NCBI RefSeq assembly: GCF_010020825.1
Contig: NZ_JAACJE010000001.1
Span: 1,612,001 to 1,676,000, forward strand
Direction: 5' to 3'
DNA length: 64,000 nucleotides
DNA from: Acidovorax sp. 210-6
GTDB lineage: Bacteria; Pseudomonadota; Gammaproteobacteria; Burkholderiales; Burkholderiaceae_C
Notes under the pieces: model-generated
Database searches by the model: none
What the model was told of the DNA's origin: nothing
What the model saw: the letters and a program-made list of their open reading frames with translations, nothing else
Made by a program: the position numbers and the translations under genes
Part shown: piece by piece, positions 1 to 8,707 of the stretch
Layout: each line of letters starts with the position of its first letter
Position numbering within the stretch: position 1 is the first letter of the stretch

Positions 1-1
1 G

Positions 2-190
2 CGCGTGCACAGCCGCGCGCAACTGCTCGACAAGGTGTGGGGTGACCATGTGTTCATCGAAGAGCGCACCGTCGATGTGCACGTCAAGCGCTTGCGCGAG
101 GCGCTGGGCGCTGCGGGTACCATGATCGAGACGGTGCGTGGAGCGGGGTATCGGCTCACCGCCCAACCGCAGGTGCCCATGCGCGCTTGA
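2..190 (+). CDS. phoB: PhoB response regulator, C-terminal end (partial)
   Basis: This is the last 62 codons of an OmpR/PhoB-family response regulator; the receiver domain lies beyond the left edge. The visible part is the end of the winged-helix DNA-binding domain: the recognition helix region [16 protein letters not shown] and the C-terminal hairpin VRGAGYRL are typical of PhoB. In the family the protein binds pho boxes and activates phosphate-starvation genes once phosphorylated by PhoR. The sensor kinase gene phoR follows on the same strand after a 132-base gap, which supports the assignment as PhoB rather than another OmpR-type regulator. The true start cannot be seen. Confidence 0.85.
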   Translation, partial: RVHSRAQLLDKVWGDHVFIEERTVDVHVKRLREALGAAGTMIETVRGAGYRLTAQPQVPMRA

Positions 191-322
191 GGCGTATGCC
201 CGGCGGAGCTTGTGCTCAGTCGCCGATGGTGCTCGGCGCGGGCATGCCCAGGACTCACGACGCCACGTCAATCGACAACGAACGGCTGCGCCATCTGGCG
301 CAGTTTCTAAGGTGCTGCGCGC

Positions 323-1648
323 ATGGTTCTGCGTTTTCTGATCTTTCTCTTCTGGCAATTGCTGGGGGGCGCCATCGGCTGGTGGCAGGGTTCTGCCTGG
401 GGTGCTGCGCTGGGCGCCGCTGTGGCCGCCTGGGTGTGGTTTGTGCTGGACATGTGGCGTGGCGGGCGCATGTTGCGCTGGCTGCGCCAGGGGGATGTGC
501 AGCGAGGTCTCGAGCTCTACGGACTGTGGGGCGAGGCCGTGGAACGTGTGCGCCGTCTGGTGCGCCAGCAGCAGGATCTGGTGCGGGAGAGCGACAAGCG
601 CCTGCAGGACATACTGGGCGCCTTGCAGGCTTCACCCAATGGGGTGGTGCTGCTGGATGAGGAAGGGCGCATCGAATGGTGCAACGACACGGCGGCGGAG
701 CATTTCGGCTTTGATCCGCAGCGCGATGCCCTGCAATCCATCCGTAACCTGGTGCGCGATCCGGAGTTCAATGCTTACCTGGCCGAGCATGACTATGCCC
801 GTGACGTGGTGCTGGAAGGGCGCGGCAGCACGCCTTCGCGGCCGGTGCGCGTCTCCGTGCATGTGCACACCTATGGCGAGGGCCGTGCCTTGCTGCTGTC
901 GCGCGATGTCACGGCGCTGGAGCAGGCCGAGGCCATGCGGCGCGACTTCGTCGCCAACGTGTCGCACGAAATCCGCACCCCACTGACCGTGCTGACCGGG
1001 TTTGTCGAGACCTTGCAGACGCTGGACCTCGAAGCCCCCGACCGCGCGCGCTACCTTGCCATGATGGCGCAGCAGGCGGCGCGCATGCAAAGCGTGGTGC
1101 AGGATTTGCTGACGCTGTCGCGCCTGGAGGGCAGCCCTTTGCCGGGCATGGCGGAGTGGACGCCGGTTTCCAGCCTGTTGCAGCGCTGCGAGGAGGAGAG
1201 CCGGGCGCTGTCGGCCCTGCTCACGCAGAACCAGGCCCAGGGCCATGTGCTGGAGTTTGATACCGGCGCCGCCCAGTGGCAGGACATCGCAGGCAGTCCA
1301 GCCGAACTGCAAAGCGCTTTGTCCAACCTCATCAGCAACGCAGTGCGTTACACCCCAGGCGGCGGGCGCATTGTGGTGCGTTGGAAGCGAGCCGCCGATG
1401 GTGGCGCTGTGTTCTCTGTGCAGGACACGGGCCCGGGCATTGCCCCCGAACACATTCCCCGACTGACCGAGCGCTTCTACCGCGTGGATCGCAGCCGCTC
1501 ACGTGAAACGGGAGGCACCGGCCTGGGCCTGGCCATCGTCAAGCATGTGCTGCAGCGCCACGGCGCGAGCCTGGACATCCGCAGCACCCTGGGCAAGGGC
1601 TCCACCTTCAGCGTGCACCTTCCTCCGGCACGCTTGCGCTCGAGCTGA
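323..1648 (+). CDS. phoR: Phosphate regulon sensor histidine kinase PhoR
   Basis: A 441-residue membrane sensor kinase. Two hydrophobic stretches (about residues 3-20 and 26-44) form the short membrane anchor typical of PhoR, followed by a PAS domain (about 93-195). The HisKA domain has the phospho-acceptor His215 in FVANVSHEIRTPLT. The ATPase domain shows the N box (NLISNAVRYTPGGG), the G1 box (DTGPGIAP) and the G2 box (GGTGLGLAIVKH). It is expected to control PhoB phosphorylation in response to phosphate supply. The start is the ATG after a GTGC-rich leader with no strong ribosome binding site. Its last 41 bases overlap the 3' end of the convergent MATE gene. Confidence 0.93.
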   Translation: MVLRFLIFLFWQLLGGAIGWWQGSAWGAALGAAVAAWVWFVLDMWRGGRMLRWLRQGDVQRGLELYGLWGEAVERVRRLVRQQQDLVRESDKRLQDILGALQASPNGVVLLDEEGRIEWCNDTAAEHFGFDPQRDALQSIRNLVRDPEFNAYLAEHDYARDVVLEGRGSTPSRPVRVSVHVHTYGEGRALLLSRDVTALEQAEAMRRDFVANVSHEIRTPLTVLTGFVETLQTLDLEAPDRARYLAMMAQQAARMQSVVQDLLTLSRLEGSPLPGMAEWTPVSSLLQRCEEESRALSALLTQNQAQGHVLEFDTGAAQWQDIAGSPAELQSALSNLISNAVRYTPGGGRIVVRWKRAADGGAVFSVQDTGPGIAPEHIPRLTERFYRVDRSRSRETGGTGLGLAIVKHVLQRHGASLDIRSTLGKGSTFSVHLPPARLRSS

Positions 1649-2996
1649 GCAACGCCCGGCGCAGCATGGCTGCGAAGACCACTGCGGTGACCACCAAAGC
1701 GGCGGCGCTGGCGGCCCAGAAGGGGACGGGGGACGCCAGTGAGGCTACGGGCCCAAACCCATGGTAAGCCCACAGGTAGCCGCCACCCAGGCCCACGCCC
1801 CACAGCATCACGCCATACACCACCAGGGGTGCCAGCGTGATGCGAAAGCAGCGCAGCAAAAAGATGCACAGGGTCTGCACCGCATCTGCCAGGTGGTACA
1901 GCGCCACCCAGCCCAGCAGGCCCGCGGCAGCCATCACCACTTGGGCATCGTTGGAATAGACCGATGCAATCCAGTGATTTGCTATAAAAACAATAGCTGC
2001 TAGCGCAATACCGATAAGCGTTAGAAGCCTAAAACCTATATAAACAGCCTGCCGCGCATGCGCCGCTTGTCCTGCACCGCGCCAGTAGCTCACGCGGGCA
2101 CTGGTGGCGATGGCCAGCGAAAGCGGCACCATGTACAACACGGCGGCCATGTTGGCGGCAATCTGGTGTGCGGCCGAGGCCAGCGTGCCCTGGCGCGCAA
2201 TGAACAAGGCCATCAGCGTGAACGAGGTCACTTCCACGGTGACGGCCAGCGCCGAAGGAATCCCCAGCCGTGCAAAGGCGGCCAGTTGCGCACGGTTGGG
2301 TGGTTCCATGCGCTGCCACACCTGCAAAGGGGTGTACATCGCTTGCGTGCGCAGCAGCCACAGGGCCACGGCCAGCATGCCGCAGTTCACCACCAGGGTG
2401 GCCCAGCCGCAGCCGACGACCCCCATCGCGGGCATGCCCGCACCGCCAAACGTCCACCAGATGGACAGCGGAATCTTGACCAGCAGTGAAACCACCTGCA
2501 GCCAGGTGACCCACTGCGGGTGCCCCAGGGCCTGGTTGAGCGTGCTGAAAACGCGGAACAGCAGGGCGGGAGGCAGCGCTAGGGCCAGCACGGCCAGGTA
2601 CTGCTCCACACCGGGGCGAAGGGCCTCGGGCACCTGGGTCCAGGCCAATACCGGGTCCGGGTGCAACAGCACGGCCATGCCGGGCACGCAGGCCAGGGCG
2701 CAGAGGTACAGCGACTGGCGCAGCGAGCCGCCAATGGCCTGCGGCTTGCGCGCGCCGCGCAGTTCCGCCCAGATGGGCAGCAGCGCGCTCAGCATGCCCA
2801 GCAGGGGAACGTACACGCTGATGTAGAGGGCCGAGCCGATGGCCAGCGCAGCCAGCGACTCTTGTGCATGGCGGCCTGCGACGATGGTGTCCGTCACACC
2901 AAAGGCCATGACCGCCAGTTGGCCGACGAGCACCGTGCCCGCGTGGCGCGCGATCAAGGAGCGGTCTGACAGGCCCGACTCAGTCTTGTGGGACAT
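1608..2996 (-). CDS. MATE family efflux transporter
   Basis: A 462-residue polytopic membrane protein with about 12 hydrophobic helices in two similar halves, as in MATE/NorM exporters, which expel cationic drugs or metabolites using Na+ or H+ gradients. The start at MSHKTESGLSDRS is chosen because it only slightly overlaps the upstream gene (17 bases), while a longer reading of 17 codons would run further into it. Residues about 321-340 (RLLTLIGIALAAIVFIANHW) are encoded by a full copy of an interspersed repeat that is otherwise intergenic in this window. The reading frame stays open and the segment still looks like a membrane helix. The 3' end overlaps phoR. The substrate cannot be told from sequence. 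Confidence 0.88.
   Translation of the reverse strand: MSHKTESGLSDRSLIARHAGTVLVGQLAVMAFGVTDTIVAGRHAQESLAALAIGSALYISVYVPLLGMLSALLPIWAELRGARKPQAIGGSLRQSLYLCALACVPGMAVLLHPDPVLAWTQVPEALRPGVEQYLAVLALALPPALLFRVFSTLNQALGHPQWVTWLQVVSLLVKIPLSIWWTFGGAGMPAMGVVGCGWATLVVNCGMLAVALWLLRTQAMYTPLQVWQRMEPPNRAQLAAFARLGIPSALAVTVEVTSFTLMALFIARQGTLASAAHQIAANMAAVLYMVPLSLAIATSARVSYWRGAGQAAHARQAVYIGFRLLTLIGIALAAIVFIANHWIASVYSNDAQVVMAAAGLLGWVALYHLADAVQTLCIFLLRCFRITLAPLVVYGVMLWGVGLGGGYLWAYHGFGPVASLASPVPFWAASAAALVVTAVVFAAMLRRALLSSSASVPEEGAR
1979..2034 (+). repeat. Short interspersed repeat, copy A (inside the MATE gene)
   Basis: Contains TTGCTATAAAAACAATAGCT, then GCTAGCGC and a degenerate second arm ending in AGAAGCC. 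It matches the intergenic copy at 49257 almost base for base over its first half, but lies inside the coding region of the MATE exporter without breaking the frame. Confidence 0.8.
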
Positions 2997-4698
2997 GGCG
3001 GCGGTAGAGCTCCAGCACATCGCCGCGTTCGCGCGGTCGGTCCACACGGTGTTGCAGGGTCCAACCCGTCAGATCAGGCAAGGGCATGGGTTTGCGCGCG
3101 TTGGCACTGCTGGCATACGGCGCATGTACCAGCCAATCGCAGCGGGGGGTATCGTCCAGCGGCACCAGTCGCAACTGTCCATGGAACTGCAGTGCGGCCA
3201 TCTGGGTGCGGTCCAGCCCATACATGTGCATGCAGGTGGGCTGGCCTGCGAGCCGTGCCAGTGTGCGCATCTGGGGCACGTCACTGCGCACGTAGTCGAG
3301 CATGGGCAGCCACAGCGTTGTCAGCAACAACCAGCACAGGGTGGTACCTGCAGCGGGCAGTACCAGGCTTTTCCAGATGGCACTGCGGTGGCGGCCGGCA
3401 CGCCACCACACCAGGGCGCACCAGGCCAGGGTGGCAACCAGGGCCACCGCAAAGGCAATCGCCGAAAACTGTGGCTCAAAGCCCCGTGCCAGTTTGGCGA
3501 CGTTGGCGGCAGGTTTGGCTGGGACGCCTGTCTGCGTGGACACCCAGATTACCCAGATCGCAATGACCGAGGCGCTGAAGAACAGCAGGGTGAACCAGTC
3601 GATCAAGGCCGACATGCTGCGCCGCAGTGTGGGCAGGGCAAAGGCTGCCAGTGCCGCCAGGGCCGGCAGGCTCAGCAGCAGGGCACGGTCCGAGGGCAGG
3701 GTACCCACGGCGCAGCCCAGCGTAACCAGCACAAACCACAGTGGCAGCAGCAGGTGCAGGTGCGGGCGGCGATGCAGGATCTGCCTGCGCCAGCGCCACA
3801 GCGTCCACAGTGCCAGCGGCCATGCGGGCCAGGCAAACCAGACCAGCAGGCGAGCCAGGTCCAGCCAGTCCTTGCCCAACTCCTGCGGCCAGGCCAACTT
3901 CCAGCGCCAGGCGTCCAGCCACCAGGTCAGTGCGGCGGCAATCAGCGCCGAAGCAAGGGCCAGAACACTCCATTGCACGGCATGTCTTCTCTCCGACGGC
4001 TCGGCATGGGTATCGCTCAGGTACAGGGCTGCGGCGCCCAGGGCATAGAGCAAGGCCAGTGTGGGTGCACCGCTCAGCACCAGCCCCACCATGCCTGCGG
4101 CCAGTGCCGTGGCTGCCAGCGTCTTGGACTGTGGCCCAGTGGCCAGGCCATAAAACACCAGTGTCGTGCAGCACAGTTGTACGAGGTAGGACGTGGTTTC
4201 GTGTGTGGGCTGTGCCAAGCCCAGGCAGGCCAGCAAGGCCAGCAGCCCGCCGTCGGCCATGGCACGGGCGTAGTCTGCCGGTTGGGCCTCGCCGCCAAAG
4301 GCAAAGGCCACGGGCTGCGCGCCCGGACTGCGCGCCAGCGCGTAGATGCCGTACCAGGTGGCCAGCAGGGTCAGCGCCACCAGCAAGACGAAGGGGATGC
4401 GCGCTGCGAGTTCCGGTGCAGCCCAGGGAGTGGTCAGTTGGATGGCCCAGGCACCCAGCCAATAGGGCAGCAGGCCGTCCGTCTCAGGCGCCAAACCGCC
4501 CAGCAGTGGGGCCATCCAGGGGGTGTGGCCACCGGCCAGTTCCTGCATGTAGCCCAGTGCCGCCATGTCGGCGCCGCGCCAGGGATTGCGCCCTACAAAG
4601 CCGGGCAGGATGTAGGCAGCGCACAGCAGGAACAAGGCCCAACGGGGCAGCCGCCGCACGGCGCTTTGAGGAACGATGGCGGGACTGGGTTGGTTCAC
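2980..4698 (-). CDS. Membrane glycosyltransferase-like protein (ArnT/PMT, GT-C type)
   Basis: A 572-residue integral membrane protein with roughly ten hydrophobic helices. The first extracytoplasmic loop has GRNPWRGADMAALGYMQEL, and further on LLPYWLGAWAIQLT. This resembles the acidic loop and PPLYYWLGA-like segment of ArnT/PMT GT-C enzymes, which transfer sugars from polyprenyl-phosphate carriers to lipid A or proteins. The C-terminal third is a less hydrophobic domain, probably periplasmic. The start is a GTG; the ribosome binding site is weak. The downstream MATE gene overlaps its stop by 17 bases, so the two are probably co-transcribed. The donor and acceptor are unknown, and GT activity is inferred only from general resemblance. 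Confidence 0.6.
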   Translation of the reverse strand: MNQPSPAIVPQSAVRRLPRWALFLLCAAYILPGFVGRNPWRGADMAALGYMQELAGGHTPWMAPLLGGLAPETDGLLPYWLGAWAIQLTTPWAAPELAARIPFVLLVALTLLATWYGIYALARSPGAQPVAFAFGGEAQPADYARAMADGGLLALLACLGLAQPTHETTSYLVQLCCTTLVFYGLATGPQSKTLAATALAAGMVGLVLSGAPTLALLYALGAAALYLSDTHAEPSERRHAVQWSVLALASALIAAALTWWLDAWRWKLAWPQELGKDWLDLARLLVWFAWPAWPLALWTLWRWRRQILHRRPHLHLLLPLWFVLVTLGCAVGTLPSDRALLLSLPALAALAAFALPTLRRSMSALIDWFTLLFFSASVIAIWVIWVSTQTGVPAKPAANVAKLARGFEPQFSAIAFAVALVATLAWCALVWWRAGRHRSAIWKSLVLPAAGTTLCWLLLTTLWLPMLDYVRSDVPQMRTLARLAGQPTCMHMYGLDRTQMAALQFHGQLRLVPLDDTPRCDWLVHAPYASSANARKPMPLPDLTGWTLQHRVDRPRERGDVLELYRRHVPQD

Positions 4699-4730
4699 GC
4701 GGCGGCTCGCTGAGGGTTCGTCGCAGGATA

Positions 4731-4897
4731 CTAGTGTCCTGAGTTAAAAATTCGTTTCATAAAAAGGCCGAGAATCGCCGTCATGCTGCGTTGCAAATCC
4801 GCGCGATAGCTACGGCTATCGCTGTGGTTTGCGCCTTGCCTGGCAACGATTTCGACATTTTTTATATCTTCAACGAATCTCCAACTCAGGACACTAG
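4731..4897. mobile_element. MITE-like palindromic element with 15-bp terminal inverted repeats
   Basis: CTAGTGTCCTGAGTT (4731-4745) is repeated in perfect inversion as AACTCAGGACACTAG (4883-4897). Just inside both ends the block ATTCGTT is also inverted. The centre is a hairpin, GCGATAGC-TACG-GCTATCGC (4803-4822), flanked by GCAAAT and GGTTTGC arms. The element carries no gene, which fits a non-autonomous miniature element. It sits between the glycosyltransferase-like gene and rpmE2. Confidence 0.65.
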
Positions 4898-4902
4898 GAA
4901 TG

Positions 4903-4931
4903 AAAAAGGCAGCACGGTCTCCCGGGCTGCC
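4903..4931 (-). terminator. Rho-independent terminator of rpmE2
   Basis: On the minus strand GGCAGC and GCTGCC form a stem directly followed by five T residues, 30 bases after the rpmE2 stop codon. Confidence 0.75.
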
Positions 4932-4960
4932 TTGGGGCGAAAACGGCGCAGGAAGCGAGA

Positions 4961-5215
4961 TTACTTGGCAGCCGTCTTGCCGAAGCGGTTGCGGAAACGC
5001 TCCACGCGGCCGCCCATGTTGTCCACCGACTTCTGGGTGCCGGTGTAGAAGGGGTGCGACTCGCTGGAAGTATCCAGCTTGAACAGGGGGTATTCCTTGC
5101 CCTCGAAGGTCTCGGTTTCCTTGGTGTTCACGCAGGAACGCGTCACGAACTTGAAACCGTTGGACAGGTCCACGAAGAGCACTTCGCGGTAGTTGGGGTG
5201 AATGCCTTCTTTCAT
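4961..5215 (-). CDS. rpmE2: 50S ribosomal protein L31 type B
   Basis: An 84-residue protein starting [18 protein letters not shown], with the L31 signature [13 protein letters not shown]. It lacks the zinc-binding cysteine set of type A L31 (only one Cys is present), so it is the zinc-independent paralogue. In other bacteria this form replaces the zinc form in the large subunit when zinc is scarce. The gene ends in a clear terminator and has its own short upstream region after rho; no Zur box was identified by eye. Confidence 0.95.
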   Translation of the reverse strand: MKEGIHPNYREVLFVDLSNGFKFVTRSCVNTKETETFEGKEYPLFKLDTSSESHPFYTGTQKSVDNMGGRVERFRNRFGKTAAK

Positions 5216-5313
5216 GATTTCTCTCTCATGTCAAACGGGAGCCGCACCAGCCCATCTGGTGTACTTTCCGCATCAAGCCTTTGATTATCGCATAAACACG
5301 CGCAGCAGCAGCA

Positions 5314-6576
5314 TCAGCCGCCGCGGCGCATGGCCTCGAAGAATTCCACGTTGGTCTTGGTTTCCCGCATCTTCTTGATCATGAGCTCCATGGACTCGAT
5401 CTCGTCCATGTTGTACATGAACTGGCGAAGGATGCGGGTCTTCTGCAGAATTTCCGGGGGCAGCAGCAGCTCTTCGCGGCGCGTGCCGCTCTTGTTGAGC
5501 TCGATGGCCGGGAACACGCGCTTTTCGTAGAGGCGGCGGTTCAGGTGGATTTCGCAGTTGCCGGTACCCTTGAACTCTTCAAAGATCACTTCGTCCATGC
5601 GGCTGCCGGTATCGACCAGTGCCGTGGCAATGATGGTCAGCGAGCCGCCTTCCTCGACTTTGCGCGCCGCGCCGAAGAAGCGCTTGGGGCGCTGCAGCGC
5701 GTTGGAGTCCACGCCGCCCGAGAGCACCTTGCCGCTGGAGGGCACCACGTTGTTGTAGGCCCGTGCCAGGCGCGTGATGGAGTCGAGCAGGATGACCACG
5801 TCCTTCTTCAGCTCCACCAGGCGCTTGGCGCGCTCGATCACCATCTCTGCCACATGTACGTGGCGTGCGGCGGGCTCGTCGAAGGTCGATGCAATGATTT
5901 CGCCCTTGACCGAGCGTTGCATCTCGGTCACTTCCTCGGGGCGCTCGTCCACCAGCAGCACCATCAGGTGCACGTCGGGGTTGTTGGCCGTGATCGCGTG
6001 GGCGATGTGTTGCATCATCACCGTCTTGCCGCTCTTCGGCGGAGCGACGATCAGCGCACGCTGGCCGCGCCCGATGGGGGCAATGATGTCGATGATGCGG
6101 CCGGTGATGTTCTCTTCGCTCTTGATGTCGCGCTCCAGCCGCATGTGTTCCTTGGGGAACAGCGGCGTGAGGTTTTCGAACATCACCTTGTGCTTGTTCT
6201 GCTCGGGCGGGCCACCGTTGACCTTGTCGAGCTTGGTCAGGGCAAAGTAGCGCTCGCCGTCCTTGGGTGTGCGCACCTCGCCCTCGATCATGTCGCCGGT
6301 GTGCAGATTGAAGCGACGCACCTGGCTGGGACTGATGTAGATGTCGTCCGTGCTGGCCGTGTAGCTCGTGTCGGGGCTGCGCAGGAAACCGAAGCCGTCC
6401 GGCAGGATCTCCAGCACACCGTCGGCAAACACCTGCTCGCCCGCCTTGGCGCGCTTCTTGATGATCGCAAACATCAGTTCCTGCTTGCGCATGCGACCGG
6501 TGTTTTCGATGTCGAGTTCCTCGGCCTGCTTGAGGACTTCAGACACATGCAGTGCCTTGAGTTCGTTGAGATGCAT
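5314..6576 (-). CDS. rho: Transcription termination factor Rho
   Basis: A 420-residue hexameric RNA helicase that ends transcription at unstructured C-rich RNA. The start [14 protein letters not shown] is chosen over an upstream ATG because it matches the normal Rho N-terminus and has GGAG at a suitable distance. The RNA-binding cold-shock-like domain contains [13 protein letters not shown]. The ATPase core has Walker A APPKSGKT, Walker [17 protein letters not shown] and the Q- and R-loop regions ([22 protein letters not shown]), ending in the usual [18 protein letters not shown]. Length is the same as in other proteobacteria. trxA lies upstream on the same strand, the common trxA-rho order. 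Confidence 0.98.
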   Translation of the reverse strand: MHLNELKALHVSEVLKQAEELDIENTGRMRKQELMFAIIKKRAKAGEQVFADGVLEILPDGFGFLRSPDTSYTASTDDIYISPSQVRRFNLHTGDMIEGEVRTPKDGERYFALTKLDKVNGGPPEQNKHKVMFENLTPLFPKEHMRLERDIKSEENITGRIIDIIAPIGRGQRALIVAPPKSGKTVMMQHIAHAITANNPDVHLMVLLVDERPEEVTEMQRSVKGEIIASTFDEPAARHVHVAEMVIERAKRLVELKKDVVILLDSITRLARAYNNVVPSSGKVLSGGVDSNALQRPKRFFGAARKVEEGGSLTIIATALVDTGSRMDEVIFEEFKGTGNCEIHLNRRLYEKRVFPAIELNKSGTRREELLLPPEILQKTRILRQFMYNMDEIESMELMIKKMRETKTNVEFFEAMRRGG

Positions 6577-6775
6577 GAATGGACTCCGGGGAAGGAGTGA
6601 AGAAAGTCTCTGGGGGGGTGGGACTTGCCGGTGCGCCTGCGGTGGGCAGGCTGGCATGCCTTTGGGTCTCGAACCAGCAGCGTGTGCCTGCGTGCTGGTG
6701 AACAGCAGCGATTATGACAGGAAAAGTGCCCGCATCCTGGATGGCTGCCGAAAGCAGGTGAAAGCGGGGTGAGGA

Positions 6776-6812
6776 GTCCCTTGCGCGCACGCGCTCAATG
6801 CGCGCAAGGGAC
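6776..6812 (-). terminator. Strong stem-loop after trxA
   Basis: GTCCCTTGCGCGCA (6776-6789) pairs perfectly with its inverted copy (6799-6812) across a 9-base loop. It begins 8 bases after the trxA stop. There is no T-run, so it may act as a weak terminator or mRNA end stabiliser rather than a classical intrinsic terminator. Confidence 0.55.
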
Positions 6813-6820
6813 CCGGGAGA

Positions 6821-7153
6821 TCAGGCCAGTTGCTGGTCGATGAAGGCGGTGAGCTGGGCCTTGCTCATGGCGCCGACCTTGGTGGCGGCAAGCTGGCCGT
6901 CCTTGAACAGCATGAGCGTCGGGATGCCACGGATGCCAAAGCGTGCAGGCACTTCGCGGTTTTCATCGACATTCATCTTGGCAATGGTGAGCTTGCCCTG
7001 GTAGCTGCCAGCCACTTCATCAAGAATGGGGGCGATCATCTTGCAGGGGCCGCACCATTCGGCCCAGTAGTCCACCAGAACCGGGGTGGACGATTTCAGG
7101 ACATCGCCTTCGAAACTGGCGTCGGAGACGTGCTTGATGAGATCGCTTGCCAT
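6821..7153 (-). CDS. trxA: Thioredoxin 1
   Basis: A 110-residue cytoplasmic thioredoxin with the redox motif WCGPC (Cys34, Cys37), the preceding LVDYWAEW strand, and the cis-Pro segment [14 protein letters not shown]. The start [14 protein letters not shown] gives the family's usual length; an in-frame ATG 18 codons further upstream is not conserved-looking. It keeps cytoplasmic proteins reduced and would be the natural reductant for the PAPS reductase-type CysH encoded elsewhere in this window. It lies upstream of rho on the same strand, separated by a strong stem-loop. Confidence 0.97.
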   Translation of the reverse strand: MASDLIKHVSDASFEGDVLKSSTPVLVDYWAEWCGPCKMIAPILDEVAGSYQGKLTIAKMNVDENREVPARFGIRGIPTLMLFKDGQLAATKVGAMSKAQLTAFIDQQLA

Positions 7154-7347
7154 GCGTATTCCTTCTCGAAAAATGTGTGCGGATCGGGGTGCTTTGAATG
7201 CTTCCATTGTGACAGAAACCCCTATGTCCCCAAGGGGACAGTGGCTGGTTTACCGCTATGACTGCCATAGCGCAAAACGATCTGCGATGGGGGTGCGGGT
7301 GCGCGCGACAATAGCAGCCCTCCCGGCGACCAGAAAAGAGACGCGCA

Positions 7348-8613
7348 ATGCATGAAATGACAACCGATGTGGCCGTGGTGGGCGCAGGCCCTGCAGGCCT
7401 GATGGCCGCGCAGGAGCTGGCCCTGGCAGGATGGAGCGTGCACCTGTTTGATGCCATGCCCTCGGTGGGGCGCAAGTTCCTGCTTGCGGGCAAGGGGGGC
7501 ATGAACCTGACCCATTCCGAGCCCCTGGATCGTTTCATGCAGCGCTACGGCGAACGCCAGGCGCAGCTGGCTCCCTTGCTGCATGCCTTTGGGCCGGATC
7601 AGGTGCGGGCCTGGGCGCAGGGCTTGGGCGTTGAGACCTTTGTCGGCACCTCGGGCCGCGTGTTTCCGGTGGACATGAAGGCCGCGCCCCTGCTGCGCGC
7701 GTGGCTGCACCAGCTGCGTGGGTTGGGAGTGCGCTTTCACATGCGCCACCGCTGGCAGGGCTGGGATGGGCAGGGCCGCTGGTGCTTTGCTTCACCCCAG
7801 GGCGACGTGGCGCTCAGCTCGCACGCCGTGGTGCTGGCCCTGGGGGGGGCGAGCTGGTCGCGTCTGGGGTCGGACGGTGCATGGTCGGCACCGTTGCAGC
7901 AGCGGAAGATTCAGGTGCAGCCGCTGCGCCCGGCCAATTGTGGTTTCGATGTGCAGAGCCCGGCGGCGCCTGCGCAGGCATCGGGCTGGTCGCCCCACTT
8001 CGTGCAGGCCCATGCAGGCCAGCCGTTCAAGTCGGTGGCGCTGCATTTTGTGGATCGCCAGGGCCGCCGGTTTGCGCGCAAAGGGGAGTTTGTGGCCACC
8101 GGCACTGGCGTTGAGGGTAGCCTGATCTATGCCGTGTCTGAGCTGCTGCGCGATGACATCGAGGCCACAGGCCGTGCCACGTTCATGCTGGACCTGCTGC
8201 CCGACTGGACGGCAGAGCGCGTGGCCGCAGCGGTGGCCCACCCGCGGGGCTCGCGTTCATTGTCCAGCCACCTCAAGAGCCGCCTGGGGCTGGAGGGCAT
8301 CAAACTCGCTTTGCTGTACGAGCTGCTGAACAAGGAGCAAATGCACGATGCTCTCATACTGGCGCAGTCCATCAAGGCCTTGCCGCTGACTGTGGTGGCC
8401 CCACGTCCCCTGGATGAGGCCATCAGCACGGCGGGTGGGGTGGACTTTGCTGCGCTGGATGAGCAGCTCATGCTGCATGCCATGCCCGGGGTGTTTTGCG
8501 CCGGGGAAATGCTGGACTGGGAGGCGCCCACCGGCGGCTATTTGTTGACGGCCTGCATGGCCACAGGCGTGCAGGCAGGACGGGGTGCCGTGCGTTGGCT
8601 GCAACAAAACTAG
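7348..8613 (+). CDS. YhiN/HI0933-type FAD-dependent flavoprotein
   Basis: A 421-residue flavoprotein. The N-terminal dinucleotide-binding motif is VAVVGAGPAGLMAA, followed by the family motif VGRKFLLAGKGGMNLTHSE. The C-terminal FAD-contacting segment GEMLDWEAPTGGYLLTACMATG is typical of HI0933/BaiN-like proteins (the TIGR03862-type subgroup by overall look). Family members are poorly understood and the substrate is unknown. It is divergent from trxA across about 195 bases and is followed at 95 bases by a nucleotidyl cyclase gene. It is probably monocistronic. Confidence 0.9.
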   Translation: MHEMTTDVAVVGAGPAGLMAAQELALAGWSVHLFDAMPSVGRKFLLAGKGGMNLTHSEPLDRFMQRYGERQAQLAPLLHAFGPDQVRAWAQGLGVETFVGTSGRVFPVDMKAAPLLRAWLHQLRGLGVRFHMRHRWQGWDGQGRWCFASPQGDVALSSHAVVLALGGASWSRLGSDGAWSAPLQQRKIQVQPLRPANCGFDVQSPAAPAQASGWSPHFVQAHAGQPFKSVALHFVDRQGRRFARKGEFVATGTGVEGSLIYAVSELLRDDIEATGRATFMLDLLPDWTAERVAAAVAHPRGSRSLSSHLKSRLGLEGIKLALLYELLNKEQMHDALILAQSIKALPLTVVAPRPLDEAISTAGGVDFAALDEQLMLHAMPGVFCAGEMLDWEAPTGGYLLTACMATGVQAGRGAVRWLQQN

Positions 8614-8707
8614 GCACAGGAATGATGCGTCGCCAGGGTGCTTACCGGGTTGGAGGCAATTGAACTAAACTGGGCTCCATGTCCATCGCTGCCGCTGCAA
8701 AGACTCC

